From positions 62,001 through 126,000 of the forward strand of contig NZ_PJNI01000001.1 in NCBI RefSeq assembly GCF_002844555.1: 64,000 nucleotides of DNA, written 5' to 3'. Made by a program: the position numbers and the translations under genes. The notes under the pieces were generated by a model. It was given only the letters and a program-made list of their open reading frames with translations, had not been told where the DNA came from and ran no database searches. This document shows, piece after piece, positions 17,727 to 27,588 of the stretch. This DNA is from Brumimicrobium salinarum (GTDB lineage Bacteria > Bacteroidota > Bacteroidia > Flavobacteriales_D > Crocinitomicaceae). How positions within the stretch are numbered: the stretch's first letter is position 1; each line of letters opens with the position of its first letter.

Positions 17727-18712
17727 AAAAAATTTTAGAAAAACTTTTCAAACAACAATACCTTTCAAGAACAGCGGCCAAAGCGATTCTTGGTGAAATC
17801 TCTGAAGGGAAGTACAATTCCTATGAAGTAAGTGCCTTTTTAACGGTTTTCAAAATGAGGAACATCACCGTTGAGGAATTAAAAGGATTTAGAGATTGTT
17901 TGCGCGAAAGATGTATTCAAATTGACTTGTCAGAATTTGATCCAATTGATTTATGCGGAACTGGTGGCGACGGAAAAGATACTTTTAACATCAGTACTTT
18001 AGCCTCTTTTGTTGTTGCAGGCGCAGGATATAAAGTGGCCAAACACGGGAATTATGGCGTCAGCTCTACATGTGGCTCATCCAACGTAATGGAGTACCTA
18101 GGTTATCAATTTACGAATGATAAAGATCAACTTAAACGGCAAATTGATAAAAGTGGAATTTGTTTCTTACATGCGCCACTCTTTCACCCTGCCATGAAAG
18201 AAGTCGCACCGATTAGAAAAAACATCGGGATTCCCACGTTTTTTAACATGCTCGGTCCTATGGTAAATCCGGCTATGCCACAAAAGCAATTGGTAGGCGT
18301 ATTTTCCCTGCAACTTCAGCGGTATTACAAATACATATATGAAAATGAAGAGGTGAATTACCGCATTGTTCACGCTATGGATGGTTATGATGAAATCAGC
18401 CTAACAGGAAAAGCAAAAATCATTAGTCCAGGACAAGAACGGTTATTACTACCGACGGAAGTCACCTCAACAAAAATAACAGCCAAAGATTTACGCGGTG
18501 GAAAAGATGTAAAAACATCCGCTGAACTATTTGTAAAGATCTTAAACGGAGCAGGAACACTGGCGCAAAATAAGGCCGTGATTGCTAATGCGGCAATGGC
18601 CATCCAGTGTTTTCATAAAAATCAACCATTTAACGAAGCGCTCGCTATTGCAGAAGAGGCTTTACATAACAAATCTGCCTTACAATCATTCACTAAACTC
18701 ATAACATCATGA
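17723..18712 (+). CDS. trpD: anthranilate phosphoribosyltransferase
   Basis: The 329-residue enzyme transfers the phosphoribosyl group of PRPP to anthranilate. Visible motifs are DLCGTGGDGKDTFNIST (PRPP binding), KHGNYGVSSTCGSSNVME and RNIGIPTFFNMLGPMVNP. Length is normal for the family. Overlaps both neighbours by four bases. Confidence 0.95.
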   Translation: MKKILEKLFKQQYLSRTAAKAILGEISEGKYNSYEVSAFLTVFKMRNITVEELKGFRDCLRERCIQIDLSEFDPIDLCGTGGDGKDTFNISTLASFVVAGAGYKVAKHGNYGVSSTCGSSNVMEYLGYQFTNDKDQLKRQIDKSGICFLHAPLFHPAMKEVAPIRKNIGIPTFFNMLGPMVNPAMPQKQLVGVFSLQLQRYYKYIYENEEVNYRIVHAMDGYDEISLTGKAKIISPGQERLLLPTEVTSTKITAKDLRGGKDVKTSAELFVKILNGAGTLAQNKAVIANAAMAIQCFHKNQPFNEALAIAEEALHNKSALQSFTKLITS

Positions 18713-19512
18713 ATATACTCGAAAAAATTATCGCTGATAAAAGAAAATTAGTGCGACAACAACAAGAAATTAAAACCATTAAAAGTTTAACACAAAGTGT
18801 ATTTTTTGAGACAACACCTGTTTCAATGAAAGCATATTTGACCCGAAAAGATAAAGCCGGCATCATAGCTGAGATTAAAAGGAAATCACCCAGCACAGGT
18901 TTGATTCATGCTCAAATAGATATTGAAAAACTAAGCATTTCATATATGCAAGCAGGAGCAGCGGCGCTTTCTGTGCTTACAGATACAAAGTATTTTGGTG
19001 GGAAAAACGCAGATTTAATAACCGCTCGCGAAAACAATTTCTGTCCGATTCTACGTAAAGACTTCATCATTGATGAATATCAAATTGTGGAAGCAAAAAG
19101 TATCGGAGCCGATTGTATTTTACTAATAGCTGCGTGTTTAACACCACAAGAATGTAGAAACCTAGCCGCTTTTGCCAAAACCTTACACCTCGAAGTGTTA
19201 TTAGAAGTTACAACACAAGAAGAGATCGAAAAATACATAAATAAAAACATTGATATCATTGGAGTTAACAATAGAGATTTACGTGACTTTTCAACAGACA
19301 TAAATAAAAGTATTGCATTATATGAAGCACTTCCTAAAGAACTCGTGAAAATTAGCGAAAGCGGAATAAAAACCGCAGAACAAATGCTGGAATTAAAAAA
19401 TACAGGTTTTGATGGATTTCTTATCGGCGGGTATTTTATGCAACACGACGATCCTGCACAGGCCTGTAAGATTTTGATTGATGAATATAAAACTTTACTA
19501 CATGAAGATTAA
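18709..19512 (+). CDS. trpC: indole-3-glycerol phosphate synthase
   Basis: The 267-residue TIM-barrel enzyme closes the indole ring from CdRP. The key strands are present: IIAEIKRKSPSTG (Lys and Ser of the active site), VLTDTKYFGG, LRKDFIIDEYQ, LLEVTTQEEI and GVNNRDLRDF, then ISESGI. It is a separate protein, not fused to TrpF as in enteric bacteria. Confidence 0.95.
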   Translation: MNILEKIIADKRKLVRQQQEIKTIKSLTQSVFFETTPVSMKAYLTRKDKAGIIAEIKRKSPSTGLIHAQIDIEKLSISYMQAGAAALSVLTDTKYFGGKNADLITARENNFCPILRKDFIIDEYQIVEAKSIGADCILLIAACLTPQECRNLAAFAKTLHLEVLLEVTTQEEIEKYINKNIDIIGVNNRDLRDFSTDINKSIALYEALPKELVKISESGIKTAEQMLELKNTGFDGFLIGGYFMQHDDPAQACKILIDEYKTLLHED

Positions 19513-20122
19513 AGTTTGTGGAATGAAAAAACCGGAGAACATCGTTGGTATAGCAAACCTTCGACCCGATTTTATGGGGTTTATTTGTTACGAAAAATCT
19601 CCGAGATATATTGGTCATAACATTATAAAAAGCATCAACGCATTATCCTCAGAAATAAATAAAGTTGGCGTATTTGTGAATGCATCAATGGAAGAAATTA
19701 AAGACAAAAGTGCTGCCTTTGGTTTTGACTATATTCAATTGCATGGAAATGAAAGTGCATCATTTACAAAAAAACTCAACGAAAAAGGCTATAGCATCAT
19801 TAAAGCTTTTCAAACTAGCGCAAACTTCGATTGGAGTTCATTAAAAACATATACACCTTTTGTTGACTATTTTCTTTTTGATACTCCAACAAAACAATAT
19901 GGAGGTAGCGGTAAAAAATTCGATTGGGCAATTCTTAAAAACTACACAGAACAAACTCCTTTTTTCTTAAGTGGCGGAATTACAAACAATGACATTGATA
20001 CAATAAAGAACCTAAGCTTTGAGCAATTAATCGGAATTGACATCAATAGTAAATATGAAACAGAGCCTGGATTAAAAAACATCGATTTAGTAAAACAAAC
20101 CATTAAACAAATTAAAAAATGA
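19502..20122 (+). CDS. trpF: phosphoribosylanthranilate isomerase
   Basis: The 206-residue TIM-barrel enzyme catalyses the Amadori step before TrpC. The family start [13 protein letters not shown] carries the catalytic Cys at about residue 5, and [17 protein letters not shown] has the catalytic Asp and phosphate loop. The ATG at 19502 is chosen because the family begins there; it overlaps the end of trpC by 11 bases. A start at 19478 would add eight residues unlike the family. Confidence 0.94.
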   Translation: MKIKVCGMKKPENIVGIANLRPDFMGFICYEKSPRYIGHNIIKSINALSSEINKVGVFVNASMEEIKDKSAAFGFDYIQLHGNESASFTKKLNEKGYSIIKAFQTSANFDWSSLKTYTPFVDYFLFDTPTKQYGGSGKKFDWAILKNYTEQTPFFLSGGITNNDIDTIKNLSFEQLIGIDINSKYETEPGLKNIDLVKQTIKQIKK

Positions 20123-21288
20123 AGCAAGATTATAATGTAGATGCAGCTGGGTTTTATGGCGTATTTGGAGGAGCATTTGTTCCCGAAATGCTATATCCCA
20201 ACGTGGAAGAATTACAAAACTCATATTTAACCATTTTACAAGAAAAATCCTTTCAAAAAGAACTTCAGCAGCTTTTGGAAGATTATGTTGGCAGACCTAC
20301 TCCACTTTATTTTGCCAAGCGACTTAGTGCACATTATGGCGCAAAAATATATCTCAAACGAGAAGACCTATGTCATACAGGCGCCCATAAAATCAATAAT
20401 GCTTTAGGTCAAATTTTATTAGCTAAAAAACTAAATAAAACCAGAATTATTGCCGAAACAGGAGCAGGTCAACATGGAGTTGCTACCGCCACAGCATGTG
20501 CTTTAATGGGAATAGAATGTTGTATTTACATGGGAGCAAAAGATGTAGAAAGACAAGCTCCGAATGTTGCACGAATGAAAATGTTGGGTGCAACCATCAT
20601 ACCCGTTGAAAGCGGAAGTAAAACCTTGAAAGATGCTACAAATGAAGCAATTCGTGATTGGATTAACAACCCTGTTGATACACACTATATAATTGGATCT
20701 GTTGTTGGTCCCCATCCATATCCGGATATGGTGGCGCGATTTCAAGCAATAATCAGCAAGGAAATTAAAAATCAATTGAAAGGTGATCCTTCTCATGTAA
20801 TTGCTTGCATTGGCGGCGGAAGTAATGCAATTGGAGCTTTTTATCATTATTTATCAAATAAAGCAGTACAACTCGTAGGCGTAGAAGCAGCTGGACAAGG
20901 AATTCACACCGCAAAAACTGCTGCAACCTTAACTTTGGGAACACAAGGAATTATTCATGCTTGTATGACCACTTTACTCCAAGATAAGGATGGACAAATC
21001 ATTGAGCCACATAGCATTTCTGCAGGACTAGATTATCCAGGAATAGGTCCACAGCATGCACATTTACACCAAACTAAACGAGTAAATTACCACAGCGTAA
21101 CTGACCAAGAAGCTTTAAACGCCGCATTGTTCCTATCCAAAAATGAAGGAATCATTCCTGCTTTAGAATCTGCCCACGCTTTGGCCTATCTCAACAAAAT
21201 GGAAATTAAACCCACTGACAAGATCGTAATTAATCTGAGTGGACGAGGAGATAAAGATTTAGAAACACTTACAAAAAACCTATTGTAA
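20119..21288 (+). CDS. trpB: tryptophan synthase beta subunit
   Basis: The 389-residue PLP enzyme joins indole and serine. The PLP lysine is in [13 protein letters not shown], the phosphate loop is [10 protein letters not shown], and LSGRGDKDL closes the protein. Begins with the [10 protein letters not shown] segment usual for TrpB1. Overlaps trpF by ATGA and trpA by one base (TAATG). Confidence 0.96.
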   Translation: MKQDYNVDAAGFYGVFGGAFVPEMLYPNVEELQNSYLTILQEKSFQKELQQLLEDYVGRPTPLYFAKRLSAHYGAKIYLKREDLCHTGAHKINNALGQILLAKKLNKTRIIAETGAGQHGVATATACALMGIECCIYMGAKDVERQAPNVARMKMLGATIIPVESGSKTLKDATNEAIRDWINNPVDTHYIIGSVVGPHPYPDMVARFQAIISKEIKNQLKGDPSHVIACIGGGSNAIGAFYHYLSNKAVQLVGVEAAGQGIHTAKTAATLTLGTQGIIHACMTTLLQDKDGQIIEPHSISAGLDYPGIGPQHAHLHQTKRVNYHSVTDQEALNAALFLSKNEGIIPALESAHALAYLNKMEIKPTDKIVINLSGRGDKDLETLTKNLL

Positions 21289-22055
21289 TGCAATTAAAAG
21301 AAATATTCAAAAACCGAAAAGAGCCAATACTTAATATCTATTTTACTGCAGGATATCCCGCATTAGAAAGTATGCCTATCATTTTAAACAGTTTAGAGCA
21401 AGCAGGAGTGGATATGGTAGAAATTGGAATGCCATACTCTGATCCGCTTAGTGATGGACCAACCATACAAAAAAGTAGTGCTATTGCGCTAAAAAACGGA
21501 ATATCTACTTCAATAATTTTTGAGCAGCTCGCAAAATGTGAGTCAAAAATACCTAAAATAATGATGGGTTATTTTAATGCTGTACTTCAGTTTGGCGTAG
21601 AAAAATTTTGTGAAAAATGTCAGCAAAACAATATTCAAGGCGTTATTTTGCCTGACTTACCAATCCCTGTTTATCAAGAGCATTATCAAACAACCTTTGA
21701 AAAATATGGGATTGCGCCCATTTTCTTGGTAACTCCTGAAACTAGCGAAGAAAGAATTCGGTACATAGATGCATGTAGCACTGCTTTTATCTATGCGGTG
21801 AGTACTTCAAGCACGACAGGAGCGGGAACAGGAATTCAATCTGCAGCTGCATACTTACAAAAGCTTCAAACAATGCAATTAAACAATCCTATTTTGATTG
21901 GATTTAACATTGGAAGTAAGGCAGATTTTGACTTTGCTAGTCAATATGCAGCTGGGGGAATCATTGGCAGTGCTTTTATTAAGCAGTTAGAAAACTCCAC
22001 GACACTAGAAAATGATATTCAAAAATTTATTAAAAACATTAGACCCAAAAACTAA
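21288..22055 (+). CDS. trpA: tryptophan synthase alpha subunit
   Basis: The 255-residue TIM barrel cleaves indole-3-glycerol phosphate to indole, which passes to TrpB. The catalytic Glu and Asp are in VEIGMPYSDPLSDGPTIQ; GVILPDLP and STSSTTGAG (phosphate loop) are also present. Last of the trp genes proper; five bases separate it from the DAHP synthase start. Confidence 0.95.
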   Translation: MQLKEIFKNRKEPILNIYFTAGYPALESMPIILNSLEQAGVDMVEIGMPYSDPLSDGPTIQKSSAIALKNGISTSIIFEQLAKCESKIPKIMMGYFNAVLQFGVEKFCEKCQQNNIQGVILPDLPIPVYQEHYQTTFEKYGIAPIFLVTPETSEERIRYIDACSTAFIYAVSTSSTTGAGTGIQSAAAYLQKLQTMQLNNPILIGFNIGSKADFDFASQYAAGGIIGSAFIKQLENSTTLENDIQKFIKNIRPKN

Positions 22056-22059
22056 AGGA

Positions 22060-23070
22060 ATGATTATTCAATTAAAAAAAGAAATAACAGCTGATGAGAA
22101 ACAGCACTTAGAACAACAATTAAATCAATTACATATTAACTTTTATCCTGTTGTTACACAAAGGGGAACTTATTTTATTTGCACACCAAAAGAAGCCTTT
22201 GATATTCGGAAGGTTGGACACCTGAATGGAATTCTTGATGTACATCGGGTAAAAGGCAAGCATAAAATGGTAAGCAACAAATGGAAAGTTAATAATACGG
22301 TTATCGATTGCGGAGACGATGTGTTAATTGGAGACGGTAAATTAACAGTTATGGCAGGGCCGTGTAGCATTGAAAGTGAAGCACAAATTAATGCCACAGT
22401 TGAATCCTTAAAACAAAATGGAGTTCGAATTATGAGAGGCGGTGTTTACAAGCCAAGAACAAGTCCATACAGTTTTAGAGGCTTAGGGATGGAAGGATTG
22501 AAAATGTTTTACAATGCGTGTCAACAAAACGGCATTAAAATTATAACCGAAGTAATGGAATCTGGTCAAATTGAGGAGATGATGCCTTATGTTGATATCT
22601 TTCAGGTCGGTGCTCGAAATGCTCAAAATTTCAATCTTTTAGAGGCTTTGGGAGAAGTAGATAAGCCCGTGATGTTAAAAAGAGGAATTAGTGGAACAAT
22701 TGATGAACTCTTATATTCTGCTGAGTATGTTTTTAAAAGCGGAAATGAAAAACTTATACTTTGTGAGCGAGGCATTCGCACATTTGAAAATGCATACCGA
22801 AACACTTTAGATTTGAATGCTGTCCCAATTTTAAAAGAAAAATCACATTTGCCCGTTATTGTAGATCCCTCTCATGGCATAGGTATTCGGAAACACGTAG
22901 CCCAAATGGCATTAGCTTCAGCTGCTGTAGGTGCTGATGGATTGATTATTGAAACGCATAAAACACCTGAAAAGGCAGCAACGGATGGACAACAAACTTT
23001 ATCTTTTAGGGAGTTTGAAGAATTGATGCAAAAATTAAAAGTTTTTGAAACAGCTTTTGCTTCCAGCTAA
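22060..23070 (+). CDS. aroF: 3-deoxy-7-phosphoheptulonate (DAHP) synthase
   Basis: The 336-residue protein condenses PEP and erythrose 4-phosphate, the first step of the shikimate pathway. An N-terminal ferredoxin-like domain (about 1-65) is followed by the type I-beta catalytic barrel: MAGPCSIES, RGGVYKPRTSPYSF, VGARNAQNF, PVMLKRG, LCERGIRTFE and IVDPSHGIG. The ATG at 22060 suits the family; a frame from 22012 inside trpA is rejected. Its position couples precursor supply to tryptophan demand, so the attenuators should also control this shikimate-entry enzyme. Confidence 0.93.
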   Translation: MIIQLKKEITADEKQHLEQQLNQLHINFYPVVTQRGTYFICTPKEAFDIRKVGHLNGILDVHRVKGKHKMVSNKWKVNNTVIDCGDDVLIGDGKLTVMAGPCSIESEAQINATVESLKQNGVRIMRGGVYKPRTSPYSFRGLGMEGLKMFYNACQQNGIKIITEVMESGQIEEMMPYVDIFQVGARNAQNFNLLEALGEVDKPVMLKRGISGTIDELLYSAEYVFKSGNEKLILCERGIRTFENAYRNTLDLNAVPILKEKSHLPVIVDPSHGIGIRKHVAQMALASAAVGADGLIIETHKTPEKAATDGQQTLSFREFEELMQKLKVFETAFASS

Positions 23071-23203
23071 AAAGAAAGTATTTAACCTAGATTATTAACC
23101 CGGATTCCAAGACAGGGTCTTTTGTAACATAAAATAGCTAACTTCATCGACTAAGTCGGATTTTTTAGATTGAATTACACCTGACGCTGAAGGTGTCAAG
23201 TAA

Positions 23204-23243
23204 TTATAGCCCCGTGTAAGCAAAGCGCAACGCGGGGCTATAA
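23204..23243. repeat. inverted repeat (11 perfect bp, 14 with one wobble)
   Basis: TTATAGCCCCG (23204-23214) pairs with CGGGGCTATAA (23233-23243). The stem can extend inwards by three more pairs, leaving a 12-base loop. It lies 134 bases after the DAHP synthase stop and lacks a T run, so it may be an mRNA 3' end structure or a dispersed repeat. Confidence 0.6.
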
Positions 23244-23689
23244 ATATCGGTATAATTCTTTTTGGTGGCATTTTTGTCGCGTAGCAAAACAAGAATGATG
23301 ACAAAAAAAATCGTGAATCAAAATATTATCTGTATTCAAAAGTAGCGGGGCTTTTGTGATATAAAATAGCCGATTTTAGTAACTTAGTCAATTTGTTAGA
23401 TAGAATTATTCATGAACACGAAATCTCAGCGAAGCATCTCGTAAGGTCATTAATAATCTAGGGTTAAACTATTAGTCTGGAGTTGAAGATTTTTTCTTGA
23501 TTCTCCGCCTTCTTACCACTAAGAATTTTAATGGATATCTTGCTTGATAGTCAACCTTTAAGTTAAAATCCTCAATCTGTAAGACTTTTATTGTAAAAAA
23601 TGAAATATCAAAAGATATATATAAAGATTTCTCGTCATCCCAATAAATTGGGATTCTGTCGAAAAGACCGGTTTCAGGCTAAGACAAAT

Positions 23690-23728
23690 GGAAAAAAGAA
23701 GAAAAGCAGAGCTTTTCTTCTTTTTTCC
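23690..23728. terminator. perfect 18-bp hairpin, possible bidirectional terminator
   Basis: An 18-base purine-rich arm (23690-23707), a 3-base loop AGA and its exact complement (23711-23728) form a very stable hairpin. It lies between the convergent trp operon and the minus-strand barrel gene. The 3' arm itself is T-rich, but no separate T run follows. Confidence 0.5.
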
Positions 23729-23805
23729 TAATTTGACCCCACACGACTGTCATTTCGATCATCCCAAAAATCAAAGATTTTGGGATGGAGAAATCTATAA
23801 AAATG

Positions 23806-24546
23806 TTACTGGTATAGTCGTGGGGAATCACTTTTTTTCTTGAGTGAAAAAGTATAACTCAATCCGAGTTGCGCATTTATATGATGAAACATCTTTGATT
23901 CTACTGGTACATTTTTTAACATTTCACGGTAATTGTCGCCATCATACCACTCTAAGTATTTATATTTCATTTTCCTTAGACTATAACCCATAGAAAAATT
24001 GAGGCGTACATCTTTGCTTAAACGAAAATCACAACCTAAAGAAATAGTTCCTAATAAAGGGGTAGATTGATAGAAGTTTGAGTTGTATGAATTATAAGGA
24101 TAAACAGTAAGGTATGTATAATAATTTATAATTCCATAATTCATTCTACCCAAATAACCATCCCTATAGTTTGTGGCTACTTCACTTAAAATGCTCAATC
24201 CTAAATAGGGACGAACTTTCTTTTGATTACTCAATAAATGATACGCAAAAGAACCGCCTATCATGTGACTTTTATATGCGAATTGAGTTTTACCAAGAGC
24301 CTTGTCTTCTGATGATATTATATTAGTCTTGTATCCATAAGTAGCGTAAAAGTAAAAATCACCTTTTGGTCTTTGAAAGTTTAATCCCAATTCTATTTTT
24401 GTAAGGTTGTATAGGTTTGAATAATTATCAAAAATTCGAGTGAAAGATCCATTGGAAAGCTGAGCACTCATCTTTGTTTCATTTTCTTGAGAAAAACTCA
24501 AAAGAGAACATAATACACTAAATATGAAAAGGGTTAAAGATTTCAT
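23806..24546 (-). CDS. outer-membrane beta-barrel protein (module copy 1)
   Basis: The 246-residue protein has a cleaved signal peptide (ending LSFSQ) and alternating amphipathic strands, each flanked by aromatic residues, as in small outer-membrane barrels. It is a paralogue of the barrels at 25801, 27589 and 28537. Its start overlaps by ATGA the stop of a decayed T9SS tail. The first ~30 residues and the last ~60 are almost identical to the 25801 copy while the middle differs, which points to recent exchange. Function unknown; exported partner proteins are suggested by the repeated pairing with T9SS-tailed genes. Confidence 0.75.
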   Translation of the reverse strand: MKSLTLFIFSVLCSLLSFSQENETKMSAQLSNGSFTRIFDNYSNLYNLTKIELGLNFQRPKGDFYFYATYGYKTNIISSEDKALGKTQFAYKSHMIGGSFAYHLLSNQKKVRPYLGLSILSEVATNYRDGYLGRMNYGIINYYTYLTVYPYNSYNSNFYQSTPLLGTISLGCDFRLSKDVRLNFSMGYSLRKMKYKYLEWYDGDNYREMLKNVPVESKMFHHINAQLGLSYTFSLKKKSDSPRLYQ

Positions 24547-24822
24547 TGCTTTATAATTTTAAAGGTTTGACTTTGTTTTTGTAACCTACCAATATACAAC
24601 CCACTCGAAAGAATTTTAGTTATTCTTGTCTCTCCTTTCCCCACCTTATATTCTCCAATAATAGTTCCAGCAAAAGATTAAAGAATAAAAACATCATCTT
24701 GGATGCTTTTTATTGTAAAGGATTTTTCAAACGGATTGGAGTAAATGTTACTTTCTTCTTTTATATTTAAAAATTCTTGTGTAATTATTGTTGTTTCATT
24801 ATACAAATTAACCTCGCTTACT
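24543..24822 (-). pseudogene. decayed T9SS tail with in-frame stop (module copy 1)
   Basis: Translation on the minus strand gives a T9SS-type tail, NIYSNPFEKSFTIKSIQDD (normally YPNPF), interrupted by TAA at 24678-24680. It then continues IIGEYKVGKGETRITKILSSGLYIGRL and ends NQ-type KIIKQ at a TGA that overlaps the barrel start. No body domain is left, so this is the remnant of a larger secreted-protein gene. Confidence 0.65.
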
Positions 24823-25270
24823 GTTTCTCACAGGTATACCTATACAAGCGATGATCTGTAACAGTGAAGGACGGATCACTAGGGCTTGGAGAGTAAGTAG
24901 ATGTTCCGCTTTGTGTTAGCGTAAACGAATTTTTTTTCCAATCTAAAGTATAAGTATCTGAGTCATCAAATTCATGGTATTTAATGGTTAGCTCATTTGG
25001 TGTGTTGGAATATCTGAAATCATATTTATAGGCATCGTAATCTTCTGCATGAATCATCCAACCCGATCCAGCCCTATTAAACTGCATCATGCCATAGTTT
25101 TCGTATACATCATTTTTTTCATTGGCAGGCCAGGTGGAAGTAACAATCTCTTCGTATTTAACAATGTCCCATTTTCCTCCGTTGTTCCATAAATTTCTTT
25201 CGATTTTCTTTTCTTTTTTACAGGCCGAAAATAAAAGTAAAGCAAATAGTAAAATTAATATATTTTTCAT
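24818..25270 (-). CDS. lipocalin-like hypothetical lipoprotein
   Basis: The 150-residue lipoprotein (LLLFSACKKEKK, Cys about 17) has a mature part beginning ERNLWNNGGKWDI and alternating beta strands ending YRYTCEKQ. This pattern is common in small Bacteroidota lipoproteins of lipocalin-like size; ligand unknown. The ATG at 25270 is preferred to a TTG at 25279. It is a paralogue of the next gene upstream. Confidence 0.7.
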   Translation of the reverse strand: MKNILILLFALLLFSACKKEKKIERNLWNNGGKWDIVKYEEIVTSTWPANEKNDVYENYGMMQFNRAGSGWMIHAEDYDAYKYDFRYSNTPNELTIKYHEFDDSDTYTLDWKKNSFTLTQSGTSTYSPSPSDPSFTVTDHRLYRYTCEKQ

Positions 25271-25311
25271 TTTGTACAAATTTAATTATTTATTATTGAA
25301 GGTAATAGGTC

Positions 25312-25796
25312 TTACTTTTTCTCGCAAATAAATTTCAATGAATAGGTAGTTGTTATTTGTATTGGGTTGTTGTTCTCATCATAATCCTCAAACTCTTGGA
25401 CCTCTGAAAAACTCATTATCATTTTATCTTTTTCCCATTCTAGATTATAAGCTACTCCACCATGATCAGCATAAATAAGATAAATTGAGTGCTCTGAATT
25501 GTGGTAAGTAAATTCCTTATTAATGTATTCTTCATACAGAAGACCTTCTAAATAAATAGCTAACTCTGAAGAATAATTTGTATTTCCTGTTCCATCTTTC
25601 TCAAACTGAATAGTTCCTCCATTGTTGATTACGTATGAATCATTATACTCTGGAGTAGATGCTGAGGTGTATGACTCCTCAAATGATTTAATCTCCCATT
25701 CACCACCTTTTTCCACAGGTTTCTTTCAATTTTCTTTTCTTTTTTACATCCTGTCGCTACTAATGTAATAAGGAGGATGAAGAGTAGTTTTTTCAT
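25312..25796 (-). pseudogene. lipocalin-like lipoprotein with N-terminal frameshift
   Basis: The start at 25796 gives a good lipoprotein signal, MKKLLFILLITLVATGCKK, then KEKKIERNLW, the same leader as the neighbouring paralogue. The frame is lost at a five-A run (25708-25712 on the plus strand as T). The remaining 134 residues (GGEWEIKSFEES to the ICEKK end) are open in the next frame, starting from a GTG. One extra A would restore a complete protein. As it stands the body lacks an export signal. Confidence 0.65.
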
Positions 25797-25800
25797 GGTT

Positions 25801-26535
25801 TTATATTTTAGTATTTTCTTTTGATTTCATTATTGAAAAAGTATAATTCAATCCGAGTTGCGCATTGATAAAATGAAACATTTTTGATTCCACTGGTACA
25901 TTTTTTAACATTTCACGGTAATTGTCGCCATCATACCACTCTAAGTATTTATATTTCATTTTCCTTAGACTATAACCCATAGAAAAATTGAGGCGTACAA
26001 CTTTACTTAAACGAAAATCACAACCTAAAGAAAGTGTGCCTAGAAAAGGGGTAGATTGATAGAAGTTTGAGATATTGAAAAGGTAAGAATTTGTCATAGA
26101 ATTAAGAGGTTTATTTATTATATAAAAAGAATTTGGTGTCATAAAGCCATCTTTATAATTTGTGGCTAATTCACTTAAAATGCTCATTCCAAAATAGGGT
26201 CGGACCTTCCTTTGAATACTCAATAGATGATACTCGAAAGAGCCACCGAACATATGGCTTTTATAAGAAAAGACGGTTAAGCCTGCAGATTTCTGAGAAG
26301 ATAGTAAAAGGTTGGTATTTAAGCCATATGTCACAAATAAATAAAAGTCACCCTTTGCTCTCTGAAAGTTTATGCCAAGATCTATTTTTGTTAGATTATA
26401 AAGATCGTGAGTATTTGTGAAAACGCGAGAGAAGGTACTATTTGAAAGCTGAGCACTCATCTTTGTTTCATTTTCTTGAGAAAAACTCAAAAGAGAACAT
26501 AATACACTAAATATGAAAAGGGCTAAAGTTTTCAT
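25801..26535 (-). CDS. outer-membrane beta-barrel protein (module copy 2)
   Basis: This 244-residue protein has a signal peptide (ending LSFSQ) and the same barrel architecture as the 23806 copy. The C-terminal block from about FSMGYSLRKMKYKYLEW is almost identical to that copy, also at the DNA level, while central loops differ. Its start overlaps by ATGA the stop of the T9SS-tailed gene upstream, so both should be co-translated. Confidence 0.75.
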   Translation of the reverse strand: MKTLALFIFSVLCSLLSFSQENETKMSAQLSNSTFSRVFTNTHDLYNLTKIDLGINFQRAKGDFYLFVTYGLNTNLLLSSQKSAGLTVFSYKSHMFGGSFEYHLLSIQRKVRPYFGMSILSELATNYKDGFMTPNSFYIINKPLNSMTNSYLFNISNFYQSTPFLGTLSLGCDFRLSKVVRLNFSMGYSLRKMKYKYLEWYDGDNYREMLKNVPVESKMFHFINAQLGLNYTFSIMKSKENTKI

Positions 26536-27505
26536 TGTTTGATTAGTTTAAAGGTTTTGTTTTGATTCATAAAAGTGATAATATACATTCCATCATTAAA
26601 AAAAGAGGAGTTAATTTTTGTAAGCCCTTCTTCTATATTGTAAATTCCTATAATTTTTCCTTCTACAGACTTTAAAACCATTTGGTCTTTTTGGGGGCTT
26701 TGAATTGATATGTAGTTTTGAAAAGGATTAGGGAAAACACTTAAAGGCTTTAAGTTGTCGTCTAATTGCAGGGTCTCTTCATTTGATAGACTGTCTAAAC
26801 CCGTGTTGACTAAAGACTTGCTTACCTCGCAATCTTCCTTATACATTACAAACCAAGCAGCAGGTAAATCATTACTACCATTATGACTTACTGTTAATTC
26901 AGGGTATCTTAAGGTAATTCCCCAGTTCCCATTTTTTTATTAGTCTCAATACAATCACTTTTTAAATATCCATCTCCTGCTCGAAAAGCAGAATACCAAT
27001 AAATACGATATTTAGTATGGGTTTTTAAATTGGTTACACGCAATTGCTCAGAATTCTTAACATAGTTCCATTCAGTATTTCTAGGGGTATTATACTTGGG
27101 ATCCATGTTAATATTGCTACAAGGCGATCCTATTCCTCTTGTTTTGACATTATAAGTTCTATTATAAACATAACCTACAGCCATTTTTTTATTAGAAGAA
27201 ATGTAATTCTGTTGTTCTACAGCATACTTCTTAAATATCCCATCATTTTCAGCTTTTCCCATCCCATGCTTCCAGCCTCCCCATGTATCACTCAAGGTAT
27301 TAATTACATCCTCCCCATTCATGTGGTTTTTTACACGAATTGTGGTTTTCCACATATCGTAAATGTGAGGAGCCATGGTTACGTTATCATTTTCATGTGT
27401 GAACTTAAACGGGGTATATCCTGGCCAACTGTTATAACCAGCTATTCCAATAAAAGGTAATTTCATTTTGTCGACAGGAAGCATTGAGTAGTTAGCGCAT
27501 TTCAT
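26532..27505 (-). pseudogene. T9SS-tailed secreted protein, N-truncated and frameshifted (module copy 2)
   Basis: Two frames make one protein. 26909-27505 encodes a Trp/Tyr/Asn-rich domain ending at residues ETNKK, and 26532 upward encodes a region starting about NWGITLRYPELTVSHNG, then a T9SS type A tail (VFPNPFQNYISIQSPQ, KLIKQ). They meet at an A7 run (26932-26938); A8 would join them. A stop lies eight codons before the first ATG and there is no signal peptide, so the N-terminal part seems lost as well. The enzymatic or binding role of the body is not recognisable. Confidence 0.65.
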
Positions 27506-27588
27506 AGTAGCAGTAATCTTAAATTAAAGATACTCTTTTTAATTAGATTTCAAAAGATTATATTGAAAAATCTGGTTTTGTTTGTTTC

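Larger units (their letters stand above)
23071..23805. other. non-coding region rich in inverted repeats
   Basis: No supported gene. Four inverted repeats are visible: a 14-bp stem at 23204-23243, ATCCCAAT/ATTGGGAT near 23637-23654, a perfect 18-bp stem at 23690-23728, and ATCCCAAAA/TTTTGGGAT at 23761-23786. Degenerate pieces related to 30.2-30.5 kb also occur (for example around 23415, AACACGAAATCTCAG). Confidence 0.55.

Noticed and set aside
20503-20847. 114-residue minus-strand frame inside trpB
   Set aside because: Antisense shadow; trpB is unambiguous.
23071-23805. CRISPR array
   Set aside because: Inverted repeats here are all different and not regularly spaced; no direct-repeat/spacer pattern.
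27044-27460. 138-residue plus-strand frame opposite the T9SS-tailed gene
   Set aside because: It is antisense to a better-supported coding frame, lacks family features and has unusual composition.
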